A DNA stretch of 64,000 nt from Marinovum sp048263515 (GTDB lineage: Bacteria; Pseudomonadota; Alphaproteobacteria; Rhodobacterales; Rhodobacteraceae), in the NCBI RefSeq assembly GCF_048263515.1, contig NZ_JBLXEC010000021.1, positions 17,999 to 81,998 on the forward strand. Direction: 5' to 3'. Shown here one piece after another: positions 34,232 through 43,146 of this stretch (its first letter is position 1; each line of letters starts with the position of its first letter). Below the pieces are notes generated by a model. The model was given only the letters and a program-made list of their open reading frames with translations, was not told the origin of the DNA and did no database searches. Both the position numbers and the translations under genes were made by a program.

Positions 34232-35206
34232 TCAGCGTGGGCCGCGAGCGGGGCGTGACGCCTGCAATATCTTGAATTTTCCGTCGCCGGCGACTTCCTC
34301 GACCTTGCCGAAGGCCGCATCCAGCGTCGCCTCGTAAGGCAGGTGGCGATTGGCCACCAGCAAGAGCCGCCCCCCGGGCCGCAAGATGCGGCGCGCGGTG
34401 GCGATGAAGCTCTGGCCCAGTTCCGGCACGCCCTTGCGGCCCTGGTGGAAGGGCGGGTTGGTCAGCACGGTGTCGAACAGCACCGGCGGCTCCCAGCGCC
34501 GCACATCGGCCCAGTGAAACCGCGCCCGCCCGTCGGTGACGTTGTGGCGCGCGCAATCCAGCGCCGCCGCATCGCTCTCTACCAGGTGCAGCTCTTCGAT
34601 GCCGGAGTTCTCCAGCGCGCGTGCCGCCAGAAAACCCCAGCCGGCGCCCAGATCGGCGACATGGCGGCCGAGCTTGTCTGGCAGGTTGGCGGCCAGCAGC
34701 GCCGAGGCCGGGTCGATGCCATCAGCCGAAAAGACACCGGGCAGGGTGCGAAAGCCGTCGGCCGTGCCGGCCTCGGCCTGCCAGTCGTCGTAGACCGGCG
34801 CGGCAGTGAACCAGAAGGCGCGACCATGCGCCTTGGTCATCTGGCCGATGATCTCGGCCCGTGCGCGGCAGGCCTTGAACAGGCTGTCGACGCCGTCGGT
34901 CTTTTGCCCGTCCACCAGGATCAGACCCTCGGGACAGGTCCGCACCGCCTCGGCCAAGAGTGCCTTGGCCTCGGCCTTGGCGCGCGGCACGATCACGACG
35001 GCAGCGGCGTAAGGCCCCTGAGCCCCGGTCACGCAGTCGAAGCGCGCCAGCGCGTCATGCACCTGCGCCTCGCGGCTGATCACCTGCACCCGCTCGCGGG
35101 GCAGGGCAGAGAGGTCGGTCTCGGCGTCGGGCGCAAAGACGGCGATGCGGCCATCGGCGGGCATCGCGGCCTCGGCCAGCGCCAGGGATAAACGGGAGGC
35201 AGCCAT
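34232..35206 (-). CDS. RsmC-like class I rRNA methyltransferase
   Basis: This 324-residue protein has the two-domain layout of RsmC/RlmG: a degenerate N-terminal methyltransferase-like half and a C-terminal SAM-binding domain with ADLGAGWGFLAAR (motif I) near residue 185 and the catalytic NPPFHQG near residue 255, which is typical of N2-guanine methyltransferases. RsmC modifies G1207 of 16S rRNA in E. coli; this protein is likely to do the same or a related modification. The ATG at 35206 is chosen; a GTG five codons upstream is also possible. It ends 38 bases before the SDR start and follows clpS by 24 bases. Confidence 0.85.
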   Translation of the reverse strand: MAASRLSLALAEAAMPADGRIAVFAPDAETDLSALPRERVQVISREAQVHDALARFDCVTGAQGPYAAAVVIVPRAKAEAKALLAEAVRTCPEGLILVDGQKTDGVDSLFKACRARAEIIGQMTKAHGRAFWFTAAPVYDDWQAEAGTADGFRTLPGVFSADGIDPASALLAANLPDKLGRHVADLGAGWGFLAARALENSGIEELHLVESDAAALDCARHNVTDGRARFHWADVRRWEPPVLFDTVLTNPPFHQGRKGVPELGQSFIATARRILRPGGRLLLVANRHLPYEATLDAAFGKVEEVAGDGKFKILQASRPARGPR

Positions 35207-35230
35207 GTCAGCGGCGCGCACGAAGCGCGG

Positions 35231-35584
35231 CTATTCCTTTTCCATGGTGCATTGCAGCGGATGCTGGTGGCGGCGGGCGAAATCCATCACCTGCGCGACC
35301 TTGGTCTCGGCGATCTCGTGGCTGAAGACCCCGACCACGGCAATGCCCTTCTTGTGCACGGTCAGCATGATCTCGAAGGCCTGGGCGTGGTTCATGCCAA
35401 AGAACCGCTCGAGCACATGCACGACAAATTCCATCGGCGTGTAATCGTCGTTGAGCAGAAGCACCTTGTAGAGCGGCGGCCGCTTGGTCTTGGGACGGGT
35501 CTGGACAGCGATGCCGCTGTCGGCATCGTCATCCTTGTCCTGAGACACGATCGGGCGCGCCATCGAGATCGGGGATATGAGCAT
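35231..35584 (-). CDS. clpS: ATP-dependent Clp protease adaptor ClpS
   Basis: This 117-residue adaptor binds N-degron substrates and delivers them to ClpAP. The conserved core starts PPLYKVLLLNDDYTPMEFVVHVLERFFGM (in pieces, residues about 36-65) and includes the NDDYTPMEFV motif and the HxxG region VHKKGIAVVG that forms the N-degron pocket. The start is uncertain: the ATG at 35584 gives 117 residues, and one at 35563 gives 110; neither has a clear ribosome binding site. It is divergent from the D,D-carboxypeptidase gene. Confidence 0.95.
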   Translation of the reverse strand: MLISPISMARPIVSQDKDDDADSGIAVQTRPKTKRPPLYKVLLLNDDYTPMEFVVHVLERFFGMNHAQAFEIMLTVHKKGIAVVGVFSHEIAETKVAQVMDFARRHQHPLQCTMEKE

Positions 35585-35929
35585 GTCTGTCGGTTGCGTC
35601 CAGCTTGGTGCAGATCAGGTCGATCCCTCTATATAACGCGCCGCGCGTTTTAGAAAAGAGGGGCAGGGCGCTTTGACCGAGATTCCCGCGAGGTCACGGG
35701 CGGGCCGAGTGCCGCGCCCCGGGGCAAAAGGGATTCGCCACATTCCTGACACAATGGCCGGTTTAGCTACGTGACGTCGGAAAGCCCCAAGATGTGCCTG
35801 ACTCATAAGGAGAATTTCTGAAAACCCGTTGCGAATAAAGGGTTTAAAGAAAGAACTTCATATGATAAGCTATAATTAACAATAAGCCGACCAGAATACT
35901 GGCGGCACGAGGCAAAAGGCAGTAATATC
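35585..35929. other. Intergenic region between clpS and the D,D-carboxypeptidase gene
   Basis: This 345-bp divergent gap has no credible gene. The right half is strikingly AT-rich and contains TATAAT at 35871-35876, a perfect -10 element about 54 bases upstream of the carboxypeptidase start, although no good TTGACA partner lies 17 bases before it. The rest shows nothing recognisable to me. Confidence 0.5.
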
Positions 35930-37438
35930 GTGAAGGACCGGAATATTTCTTCCGCCCGTCTGGGCGTGGTATGCATCGCTTTGCTGTGGTTGTGCGTGAT
36001 CATGCCGCTGAGCGTGGCCGCTGCACCCTATGCCGCAATGGTCATGGACGCCCGATCCGGCAAGGTCCTGCATTCCGAAAATGCCAACACCCGGCTGCAT
36101 CCCGCATCGCTCACCAAGATGATGACGCTCTACGTCGCCTTCGAGGCGGTGCAGAACGGCGAGATCTCGATGGACACCATGGTGACCATCTCGAAGAAAG
36201 CCGCGTCGGAACCGCCGTCGAAACTGGGGCTTCGGTCCGGCCAGAAGATCAAGCTGCGCTACCTTGTGCGCGCCGCGGCGGTGAAATCGGCCAACGACGC
36301 CGCCACCGCCATTGCCGAGGCGATCTCGGGCTCGGAAGCGGCCTTTGCCCTGCGGATGAACCGCACCGCGAAATCCATGGGCATGACCCGCACCACCTTC
36401 AAGAACGCGCATGGCCTGACCGAAGAGGGGCACTTGAGCACAGCGCGGGACATGACCATTCTGGGGCGACACGTAATCTATGATTTCCCGATGTATTACA
36501 ACCTCTTCAGCCGCAAGACCGCCGATGCCGGCGTGCGCAGCGTCAGCCATACCAACGCCCGTCTGCTGAGCAGCTACAAGGGCGCTGATGGCATCAAGAC
36601 CGGGTATACCCGCGCGGCCGGCTTCAACCTCACGGCTTCGGCCGAACGCGGCAACGAGCGGGTGATCGCCACGGTCTTCGGCGGCCGTTCGACCACCACC
36701 CGCAATGCCCGCGTTGCCGAGCTTCTGGACCTCGGGTTCAACCGGGCGCCGACGCATGTGGCGCTGAACCTGCCGAGGAAGCCCGCCTATCGCGGCAACC
36801 AGGGTCTGGTGACCGGCGGCAGCGACGCCGCCATCGCCTCTCTGGCGCCGGTCGGGCAGGGCGACGACGAACGTCCCGCCGCCGGCAAGACCATCGCCGT
36901 CAAGCTTGACGTGACCCGCAGTCTGCGGCCGCGCGTCCGCCCGGGTGCGGCGATCCAGATGCCCGAGGCCGCCATCGTCGCCGCCGTCAAGGAAGGCGTG
37001 GCCGATGCGGTGGCAGAAGCCACGGCAGCCAAGGTCGCCAAGGCCTCGCTGTCGGACGTGGCCAAGCTTCCCGCCGTGCGCCCCGAGCCGCGCCCGCAGG
37101 ATATCGTCCTGGCCAGCGCCGGCGCGGTGCAGGCCCCGGCGCCCGATCCGGTGGTGCGCGAGCAGGTGCAGGAGATCATCACCCGCGTCTCGACCTCGGG
37201 CGGCCGTCACTGGGGCATCAACATCGGCCGCTACAACTCTCATTTCGCGGCAGAAAAGGTGCTGCTGAAGACCGCGCTGACCGAGATGTCGACGCTGGAT
37301 GGCGCGCTGCGCAAGGTGGTGCGGCGCTCGTCGGGCTTTGACGCCAACTTCATGGGCCTGTCGCGCGAGACCGCCGATCTGGCCTGTCGCAGGCTTCAGG
37401 CGCGCAACATTTCCTGCTTCATGATCGGGCCGTCCTGA
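35930..37438 (+). CDS. D-alanyl-D-alanine carboxypeptidase (peptidase S11) with C-terminal SPOR-like domain
   Basis: This 502-residue protein trims the terminal D-Ala from peptidoglycan stems in the periplasm (low-molecular-mass penicillin-binding protein). It has a signal-anchor/signal peptide (about 11-32), the SLTK active-site motif at residues 60-63, the SAN motif in AAVKSANDAATA and KTGYTRAAGF as the third motif. A linker rich in alanine and proline follows the catalytic domain, and residues about 420-500 (HWGINIGRYNSHFAAEKVLL) look like a SPOR domain for septal peptidoglycan. The start is a GTG at 35930 with a weak AAGG site. An intrinsic terminator follows. Confidence 0.9.
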   Translation: MKDRNISSARLGVVCIALLWLCVIMPLSVAAAPYAAMVMDARSGKVLHSENANTRLHPASLTKMMTLYVAFEAVQNGEISMDTMVTISKKAASEPPSKLGLRSGQKIKLRYLVRAAAVKSANDAATAIAEAISGSEAAFALRMNRTAKSMGMTRTTFKNAHGLTEEGHLSTARDMTILGRHVIYDFPMYYNLFSRKTADAGVRSVSHTNARLLSSYKGADGIKTGYTRAAGFNLTASAERGNERVIATVFGGRSTTTRNARVAELLDLGFNRAPTHVALNLPRKPAYRGNQGLVTGGSDAAIASLAPVGQGDDERPAAGKTIAVKLDVTRSLRPRVRPGAAIQMPEAAIVAAVKEGVADAVAEATAAKVAKASLSDVAKLPAVRPEPRPQDIVLASAGAVQAPAPDPVVREQVQEIITRVSTSGGRHWGINIGRYNSHFAAEKVLLKTALTEMSTLDGALRKVVRRSSGFDANFMGLSRETADLACRRLQARNISCFMIGPS

Positions 37439-37484
37439 GCGGCCTGTGCAGACGCCGGAAAGTCACAGGTTTTCAAACCCTTGA

Positions 37485-37508
37485 AAAGCCCCGCTCAGGC
37501 GGGGCTTT
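37485..37508 (+). terminator. Rho-independent terminator after the D,D-carboxypeptidase gene
   Basis: AAAGCCCCGC at 37485-37494 and GCGGGGCTTT at 37499-37508 form a perfect 10-bp stem with loop TCAG, followed by GGCTTTT. It lies 47 bases after the stop codon and also faces the 3' end of pyrD, so it may act in both directions. Confidence 0.85.
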
Positions 37509-37647
37509 GGCTTTTGGGGATAGGGCGATGGTGGGCAGGTCTGCCTGAGGAACGCCTGCTAAAATCAGACATTTCCTCGGGCGTTTTCCACAGGATCTGC
37601 CGTCTGGCTTGTCCTGAGGCAACCTAGCGGTGCCCTTTCCACAGAGC

Positions 37648-38706
37648 TCAGAGCCAGGTCTCGGTATCCGTACCGACGGCCTCGGCCACATTGGCGAACC
37701 CGTCCCTGGCAAGCAGGTGATCCAGACCGGTGACGATCTCCTTGACCAGAGTCAGCCCGCCAAAGACCAGCGCGGTATAGAGCTGCACGGCGCTGGCCCC
37801 GGCCTTGATCTTGGCATAGGCCTGCTCTGCCGTGGCCACGCCGCCGACGCCGATCAGGGGGATCTCTCCGCCGGTCAGATCGGCCAGCCGCGCCAGCACC
37901 CGGGTCGACCGCGCAAAGAGCGGCGCGCCGGAGAGCCCGCCGGCCTCGCCGTGATGCGGCGAGCGTAATCCGGTACGGTCGAGCGTGGTGTTGGTGGCGA
38001 TGATGCCGCTGATGCGGGCGGCGCCGGCGACCTCGGCAATTTCGGCGAGAGCCGCATCGTCGAGGTCTGGCGCGATCTTGAGGAAGACCGGGATCGGCCG
38101 CGCCAGATCGGCCCGCACCTCCATCACCCCGCCCAGGAGCGCCATCAGCGCCTCGCGGCCCTGCAGGTCGCGCAGGCGCTCGGTGTTGGGCGAGCTGACG
38201 TTGACAGTGGCGAAATCCACATGCGGGCCGCAGCGCGCCAGCACCCTGGCGAAATCGGCGGCGCGATCCTCTGAGGTCTTGTTGGCGCCGAGGTTGAGGC
38301 CGATCACCGCGCCCTTGGGGCGCTTGGCCAGCCTTGTGGCGATCGCCTCCACGCCGTCGTTGTTGAAGCCGAAGCGATTGATCGCCGCGCCATCCTCGGT
38401 CAGGCGAAACAGCCTCGGCTTGGGATTGCCGGGCTGGGGCAGGGGCGTCGCGGCGCCGACCTCCACAAAGCCGAAGCCGGCGCGGGCCAGTCCCGCCAGA
38501 GCGGTGGCGTTCTTGTCGAACCCGGCGGCCAGTCCCAGCGGGTTGGGCAGCGAGAGACCGGCGAGCGTGGTGGCCAGCCGCGGCGAGGTGAGCGGGCCGG
38601 GGGCAGGCGTCACGCCCATCTGCAGCGCACGTATGGCCAGGCCATGGGCGGTCTCGGGATCGAGCCGGTAGAGCGCCTTGAGGCCCAGGGTCTCGATCAG
38701 GCTCAC
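37648..38706 (-). CDS. pyrD: Dihydroorotate dehydrogenase (quinone), class 2
   Basis: This 352-residue membrane-associated FMN enzyme oxidises dihydroorotate to orotate in pyrimidine synthesis and passes electrons to quinone. Class 2 features are the extra N-terminal helices (LIETLGLKALYRLDPETAHGLAIRAL in pieces) and the conserved segments GLAAGFDKNATA, GFNNDG, NVSSPNTERLR (with the catalytic serine) and TALVFGGLTLV. The start is a GTG at 38706 with a GGAGG box, within a GTGA overlap with the DUF952 gene upstream. The longer open frame to 39009 is antisense noise. It is an orphan pyrimidine gene here. Confidence 0.96.
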   Translation of the reverse strand: MSLIETLGLKALYRLDPETAHGLAIRALQMGVTPAPGPLTSPRLATTLAGLSLPNPLGLAAGFDKNATALAGLARAGFGFVEVGAATPLPQPGNPKPRLFRLTEDGAAINRFGFNNDGVEAIATRLAKRPKGAVIGLNLGANKTSEDRAADFARVLARCGPHVDFATVNVSSPNTERLRDLQGREALMALLGGVMEVRADLARPIPVFLKIAPDLDDAALAEIAEVAGAARISGIIATNTTLDRTGLRSPHHGEAGGLSGAPLFARSTRVLARLADLTGGEIPLIGVGGVATAEQAYAKIKAGASAVQLYTALVFGGLTLVKEIVTGLDHLLARDGFANVAEAVGTDTETWL

Positions 38707-39041
38707 GCGAGGTCCTCCGGGAAGACATGGCCGTCGTCGCCCAGCGGCAGTTCGCGGTGCCAGAGCACGTCGGAGCGGTGCAGCTTGCGATAGAGATGCG
38801 GGAAAAGCGCGCCACCGCGCGACGGCTCCCAGGTGATGTCGGCGGCCATCGCCTCGCTGTCGCAGGCCAGAAGCAGCAGGCCCTCGGCGTCGGCGAAATG
38901 CTTGGCGGCGGTCTCGCGCACCTGGTCGGCGGTGGAAAAATGCACGTAGCCGTCGGCCACATCGATCGGCGCCCCGGCGGTTTCCCCGTCGCGCACCAGA
39001 GCGGCCCATTCCTCGGACCGGAAGATTTTGTAGATCAGCAT
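38703..39041 (-). CDS. DUF952 family protein
   Basis: This 112-residue protein is a single DUF952 domain (about residues 1-110), recognised by MLIYKIFRSEEW at the start and DGYVHFSTADQVRETAAKHF and LFPHLYRKLHRSDVL in the body. The fold resembles glutathione-S-transferase-unrelated small ADP-ribosyltransferase-like proteins, but no function is established. It overlaps pyrD by four bases and is likely co-transcribed with it; this pairing is common in Rhodobacterales. Confidence 0.88.
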   Translation of the reverse strand: MLIYKIFRSEEWAALVRDGETAGAPIDVADGYVHFSTADQVRETAAKHFADAEGLLLLACDSEAMAADITWEPSRGGALFPHLYRKLHRSDVLWHRELPLGDDGHVFPEDLA

Positions 39042-39226
39042 GGCCTTCCTATCCCGCGCCGCGACAGGCGGGTCAAGAGCCCGGCGCTGTCATCGCACTG
39101 TCGTCTTGATGCGCAATGGATGCGCCATCCGCTGCCGGCGCCGCAGGGTGGCCTTGCGTAGCCTTTGACAAGCCCCCGGTCCCGATGCAGCATCACCGCA
39201 TAAAACCAATGGAGAGGTTCCAAGTC

Positions 39227-40786
39227 ATGTCTGTTCGCCTTTTGACGAGCGCTGCCGCGCTCGCCCTGAGCGCCGGTGTCGCCAGCGCGGAATATTCGCT
39301 GACCATCCTGCACACCAACGATTTCCACGCCCGATTCGAGCCGATCAGCAAGTATGACAGCGGCTGCTCGGCCGAGGACGACGCCGAGGGCAAATGCTTC
39401 GGCGGTTCGGCCCGGCTGATGACCGCGATCAACGAGGCCAAGGCGCGCAGCAACAACTGGGTGCTGGTGGATGGCGGCGACCAGTTCCAAGGCACGCTGT
39501 TTTATACCTATTACAAGGGCAAGCTCGCCGCCGAGATGATGAACCAGATGGGCTATACCGCGATGACCGTGGGCAACCACGAGTTCGACGATGGGCCGGA
39601 GGTGCTGCGCGGCTTCATGGATGCGATCGACTTTCCGATCCTGATGTCGAACGCCGATGTCAGTCGCGAGCCGCTGCTGGCCGACGTGCTGCAGAAATCG
39701 ACGGTGATCGAACAGGGCGGCGAGAAGATCGGTCTCATCGGCCTGACACCGCAGAACACCGACGAACTGGCGAGCCCCGGGCCCAACATCACCTTCACCG
39801 ATCCCTCTGACGCGGTGCAGGACGAGGTCGACAAGCTGACCGAGATGGGCGTCAACAAGATCATTGTGCTGTCGCACTCGGGCTATGGCGTCGACCAGAT
39901 GGTGGCCAAGAACACCACCGGCGTCGACGTGATCGTCGGCGGCCACTCGAACACCTATCTGGCCAATGACGACGAGAATGCCGACGGGCCCTATCCTACC
40001 GTGGTCAATGGCGTGCAGATCGTTCAGGCCTACGCCTATGGCAAGTACCTGGGCGAGTTGAACGTGACCTTCGACGACGAAGGCACCGTGACCGAGGCCA
40101 GCGGCAACCCGATTGTCATGGATGCCTCGGTGACGGCGGATGAAGCGGTTGCGGCGCGCATCGCCGAGGCAGCCAAGCCGCTCGAGGAGATCCGCTCGAA
40201 GGTGGTGGCCGAGACCGCCGAGGCCATCGAGGGAGACCGCTCGGTCTGTCGCGCGATGGAATGCCCGATGGGCAACCTGATCGCCGATGCCATGCTGGCG
40301 CGGGTCAAGGACCAGGGCATCGAGGTGGCGATCCAGAATGGCGGCGGCATCCGCGCTTCGATCGACGCCGGCGAAGTGACCATGGGCGAGGTGCTGACGG
40401 TGCTGCCGTTCCAGAACACGCTCTCGACCTTCCAGGTCAGCGGCGCGACGCTGCTGGAGGCGCTGGAAAACGGCGTCAGCGAAGTCGAAGAGGGCGCAGG
40501 CCGCTTCCCGCAGGTGGCGGGGCTGACCTTTGCCTTTGATGCTTCGAAGCCGGCGGGCGAGCGGGTCTCCGACGTCATGGTGGGCGGCGCGGCGCTCGAG
40601 ATGGACAAGACCTATGGCGTGGTCTCCAACAACTACGTGCGCAATGGCGGTGACGGCTACGCGATGTTCCGCGATGCCGAGAACGCCTATGACTATGGCC
40701 CGGATCTCGCCGATGTGATGGCGGAATACCTGGCGGCGCAGGGGCCGTTCAAGCCCTACACCGATGGCCGCATCACGGTGAAATGA
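39227..40786 (+). CDS. Periplasmic 5'-nucleotidase (UshA/NutA-type)
   Basis: This 519-residue secreted metallophosphoesterase hydrolyses nucleotides or UDP-sugars outside the cytoplasm. It has a signal peptide ending ASA at about residue 20. Metal motifs are HTNDFHARFEP near residue 27, GGDQFQG, GNHEFDDGPE and LSHSGYGVDQ/GGHSNTY. The C-terminal nucleotide-specificity domain begins near residue 330 and contains IQNGGGIRASID and NNYVRNGGDGY. The ATG at 39227 follows GGAGAGG; an ATG 18 bases upstream would lengthen the signal peptide. It would supply phosphate or nucleosides from extracellular nucleotides. Confidence 0.92.
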   Translation: MSVRLLTSAAALALSAGVASAEYSLTILHTNDFHARFEPISKYDSGCSAEDDAEGKCFGGSARLMTAINEAKARSNNWVLVDGGDQFQGTLFYTYYKGKLAAEMMNQMGYTAMTVGNHEFDDGPEVLRGFMDAIDFPILMSNADVSREPLLADVLQKSTVIEQGGEKIGLIGLTPQNTDELASPGPNITFTDPSDAVQDEVDKLTEMGVNKIIVLSHSGYGVDQMVAKNTTGVDVIVGGHSNTYLANDDENADGPYPTVVNGVQIVQAYAYGKYLGELNVTFDDEGTVTEASGNPIVMDASVTADEAVAARIAEAAKPLEEIRSKVVAETAEAIEGDRSVCRAMECPMGNLIADAMLARVKDQGIEVAIQNGGGIRASIDAGEVTMGEVLTVLPFQNTLSTFQVSGATLLEALENGVSEVEEGAGRFPQVAGLTFAFDASKPAGERVSDVMVGGAALEMDKTYGVVSNNYVRNGGDGYAMFRDAENAYDYGPDLADVMAEYLAAQGPFKPYTDGRITVK

Positions 40787-40864
40787 GCCATGGGCGCGGC
40801 GCCCCTCCCGGGCGCCGCTCCTCGCCCCCTTGCGGGGGCTCCTCGCTTCGGCGAAACTGGCGGC

Positions 40865-41170
40865 ATGGACCATCCGCTGATCGATCTGATTTCCGCCCGC
40901 ATCCGCGAGGCCGAGGCGCAGGGCGCCTTTGACAACCTGCCGGGGGCGGGCAAGCCCCTGCCGGCCTGCGACGATCCCGAAAACGCTTTGCTCAATCGCC
41001 TGGTGGAGGAGAGCGGTGGCGAGCCGGAATTTGTCAGCCTGTCGCGCGAGTTGCAGCGGCTGCGCGCGGAATTGCGCGAGACCGGTGATCGGGCGCGGCG
41101 GCAGGACATCCTCAAGGACATGTCGATGATGGAGGCGCGCATCGCCCTGGCGCGGAAAGCCTGGCGGTGA
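40865..41170 (+). CDS. DUF1992 (DnaJ homologue subfamily C 28-like) protein
   Basis: This 101-residue protein has the DUF1992 pattern LIDLISARIREAEAQGAFDNLPGAGKPL near the start, followed by helical, charged sequence (LSRELQRLRAELRE). In eukaryotes this module occurs in DNAJC28-like proteins; in bacteria its role is unknown. The ATG at 40865 is chosen because the conserved motif begins just after it, whereas the open frame upstream is GC-rich, proline/alanine-rich noise. It follows the 5'-nucleotidase by 78 bases and a dispersed repeat lies downstream. Confidence 0.85.
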   Translation: MDHPLIDLISARIREAEAQGAFDNLPGAGKPLPACDDPENALLNRLVEESGGEPEFVSLSRELQRLRAELRETGDRARRQDILKDMSMMEARIALARKAWR

Positions 41171-41183
41171 GTGATGCGTCTTG

Positions 41184-41257
41184 CGGGGGTTGGGGGCTTT
41201 GCCCCCAGGCCTGCGGCCTTCCCCCAAGGGTATTTGTGAACAGAAGAAGCAGGGGGT
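41184..41257 (+). repeat. Dispersed intergenic repeat, copy 2
   Basis: GGGGGTTGGGGGCTTTGCCCCC, then GGCCTGCGGCC and a CCCCCAAGGGTATTTGTGAACAGAAGAAGC tail (shown in part). The second copy of the family also seen at 24961-25032 and 53567-53632. The hairpins could terminate the DUF1992 transcript before the methyltransferase gene. Confidence 0.75.
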
Positions 41258-41279
41258 GTGGCGTGAGTGGTGACCGTCG

Positions 41280-42476
41280 GTGGTGAGTGTCAAGGAGCAG
41301 TACGAGGCCTATCCCTATCCAGAGCGGGATCCGGAGGAGGAGCGGCGGCGGCTGATCACCGGGTCGCCCTCGCATCCGGTGGAGCTGGATCACTTTGTCT
41401 TTGGCGGGCAGCGGGACTGGCGGCAGCCCTTGCGGGTGCTGGTGGCGGGGGGTGGCACCGGGGACGGACTGATCCAGATCGGCCATTACCTGAAGCTTTT
41501 GGGGCGCCCTCACGAGATCACCTATGTCGATCTGTCAGAGGCTTCGCGCCGGGTGGCCGAGGCGCGGGCGAAGGTGCGGGGGCTGGAGGCGATCCGCTTT
41601 CACACCGGCAGCCTGCTGGAGGCGGCGGAATACGGCTGTTTCGATTACATCGATTGTTGCGGGGTGTTGCACCATCTGCCCGATCCGGACGCCGGGTTTC
41701 GGGCTTTGCGCGCGGCGCTGGCGCCGGGGGGCGGCCTGGGCTTCATGGTCTATGCGCCGCTGGGGCGGTCCGGGGTCTATCCGTTGCAGCAGGCCTTCGG
41801 GGCGCTTTTTGCCGACCTGCCGCCCAGGGCGCGGCTCAAGGCGGCCAAGGCGGCGTTCGCCAAGCTGCCCGAGGGGCATCCGTTCAAGTGCAATCCGCAT
41901 CTCGGCGATCATCGGGCCTCGGATGCCGGGTTCTACGACCTGCTGCTGCATGGCCAGGACCGGGCCTACGACGTGACCGAGCTGGTGGCGACGCTGGAGC
42001 GGACCGGCTGGGCGCTGGCCTCCTTCACCCCGCCGGCGGCGTATGATCCAGCGCGTTTTGCGCCGGTGCCCAAGGGCCTGGACCGGGTGGCGCGGATGGC
42101 GTTGGCGGAGAAGCTGGTCGGGACCATGCGGGTGCATATCGCCTATGCGGTGGCGGCGGAAGAGGCCGAGGGGCGGGTGGCCGATGGCCGAGATCCGGCG
42201 CTGGTGCCGCATCTGATCGGGGTGGCGCCGGGGGCGCTGGCCAAGGCGGTGTCCGAGGGGCGGGTAGTGCCGGTGACGTCCGGCGGCGCGCGCATCGAGC
42301 TGAAGCTGCCGCGACCGGCGGCGAAGCTGCTGGCGCTGGTCAACGGCAAGCGCACGCTGGGCGAGATCGCGCGCGATGCGGGGATGACCGAGGCGCAGTT
42401 TCTGCCGCTCTGGGCGCGCGCCAGCGAAGGGCTGACGGGCTGGGGCTTGCTTCTTTATTCCGGCTTCCTACGATAA
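41280..42476 (+). CDS. SAM-dependent methyltransferase with PqqD-like C-terminal domain
   Basis: This 398-residue protein has a class I methyltransferase domain: ALRVLVAGGGTGDGLIQIG-like motif I (VLVAGGGTGDG near residue 55), the acidic THE YVDLSEASRRVA-type motif II, and the post-motif DYIDCCGVLHHLPDPDAGFRAL near residue 125. The start YEAYPYPERD-type block near residue 8 is found in a subset annotated as bioactive-molecule or arsenite-like methyltransferases. The C-terminal 80 residues (LALVNGKRTLGEIARDAGM) form a winged-helix PqqD-like peptide-binding module. The start is GTG at 41280 or the adjacent GTG at 41283. The substrate is unknown. Confidence 0.8.
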   Translation: MVSVKEQYEAYPYPERDPEEERRRLITGSPSHPVELDHFVFGGQRDWRQPLRVLVAGGGTGDGLIQIGHYLKLLGRPHEITYVDLSEASRRVAEARAKVRGLEAIRFHTGSLLEAAEYGCFDYIDCCGVLHHLPDPDAGFRALRAALAPGGGLGFMVYAPLGRSGVYPLQQAFGALFADLPPRARLKAAKAAFAKLPEGHPFKCNPHLGDHRASDAGFYDLLLHGQDRAYDVTELVATLERTGWALASFTPPAAYDPARFAPVPKGLDRVARMALAEKLVGTMRVHIAYAVAAEEAEGRVADGRDPALVPHLIGVAPGALAKAVSEGRVVPVTSGGARIELKLPRPAAKLLALVNGKRTLGEIARDAGMTEAQFLPLWARASEGLTGWGLLLYSGFLR

Positions 42477-42480
42477 TCCC

Positions 42481-43146
42481 ATGTGTGGCCGTTTCGCAGT
42501 GACCCTTCCGCCCGATGCCATGGCGCAGCTCTTTGCGGCGCTGCCGGCCAATGACCTGCCGGATGTGCCGAATTACAACGTCTGCCCGACCACGCAGATC
42601 GCCACCGTGCGCAACGAAGAAGGGCAGCGGCGGCTGGCGCCGATGCGCTGGGGGTTCCTGCCGCATTGGTACAAGAGCCCGACCGACGGGCCGCTGCTGA
42701 TCAACGCGCGGGCCGAGACGATTGCCGAGAAGCCGGCCTTTCGCGCTGCCTGTCGCGAGCGGCGCTGCCTGATCCCGGCGACCGGGTTTTATGAATGGAC
42801 CAAGGATGCCGAGGGCAAGCGCCTGCCCTGGTACATCCGCCGCGCCGATGGCGGGACGCTGGCCTTTGCCGGGGTCTGGCAGGATTGGGCGCGCGGCGAG
42901 GAGAGCGCGCGCACCTGCGCCATCGTCACCACCGGCGCCAACGACCGGATGAGCGCCATTCACCACCGCATGCCGGTGGTGCTGGAACCCGAGGCTTGGC
43001 CGCTCTGGCTGGGCGAAGAGGGCAAGGGGGCGGCCAGCCTGATGGATGCGGCCGATGACGCGGTGCTGGAGTACTACCGGGTTGACCCGGCGGTGAACTC
43101 CAACCGGGCCAGTGGCGCGGCGTTGATCGAGCCGATCGAGAGTTAG
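42481..43146 (+). CDS. yedK: SRAP domain abasic-site shielding protein YedK/HMCES
   Basis: This 221-residue protein forms a stable thiazolidine DNA-protein crosslink at abasic sites in single-stranded DNA, shielding them during replication. Cys2 (MCGRFA, catalytic after methionine removal), the asparagine and glutamate motifs NARAETI and GFYEW, and the histidine in IHHRMPVVL are all present, so the enzyme should be active. It begins four bases after the methyltransferase stop. Its TAG stop overlaps the TAA stop of the convergent amylosucrase gene by sharing TTAG (43143-43146). Confidence 0.94.
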   Translation: MCGRFAVTLPPDAMAQLFAALPANDLPDVPNYNVCPTTQIATVRNEEGQRRLAPMRWGFLPHWYKSPTDGPLLINARAETIAEKPAFRAACRERRCLIPATGFYEWTKDAEGKRLPWYIRRADGGTLAFAGVWQDWARGEESARTCAIVTTGANDRMSAIHHRMPVVLEPEAWPLWLGEEGKGAASLMDAADDAVLEYYRVDPAVNSNRASGAALIEPIES

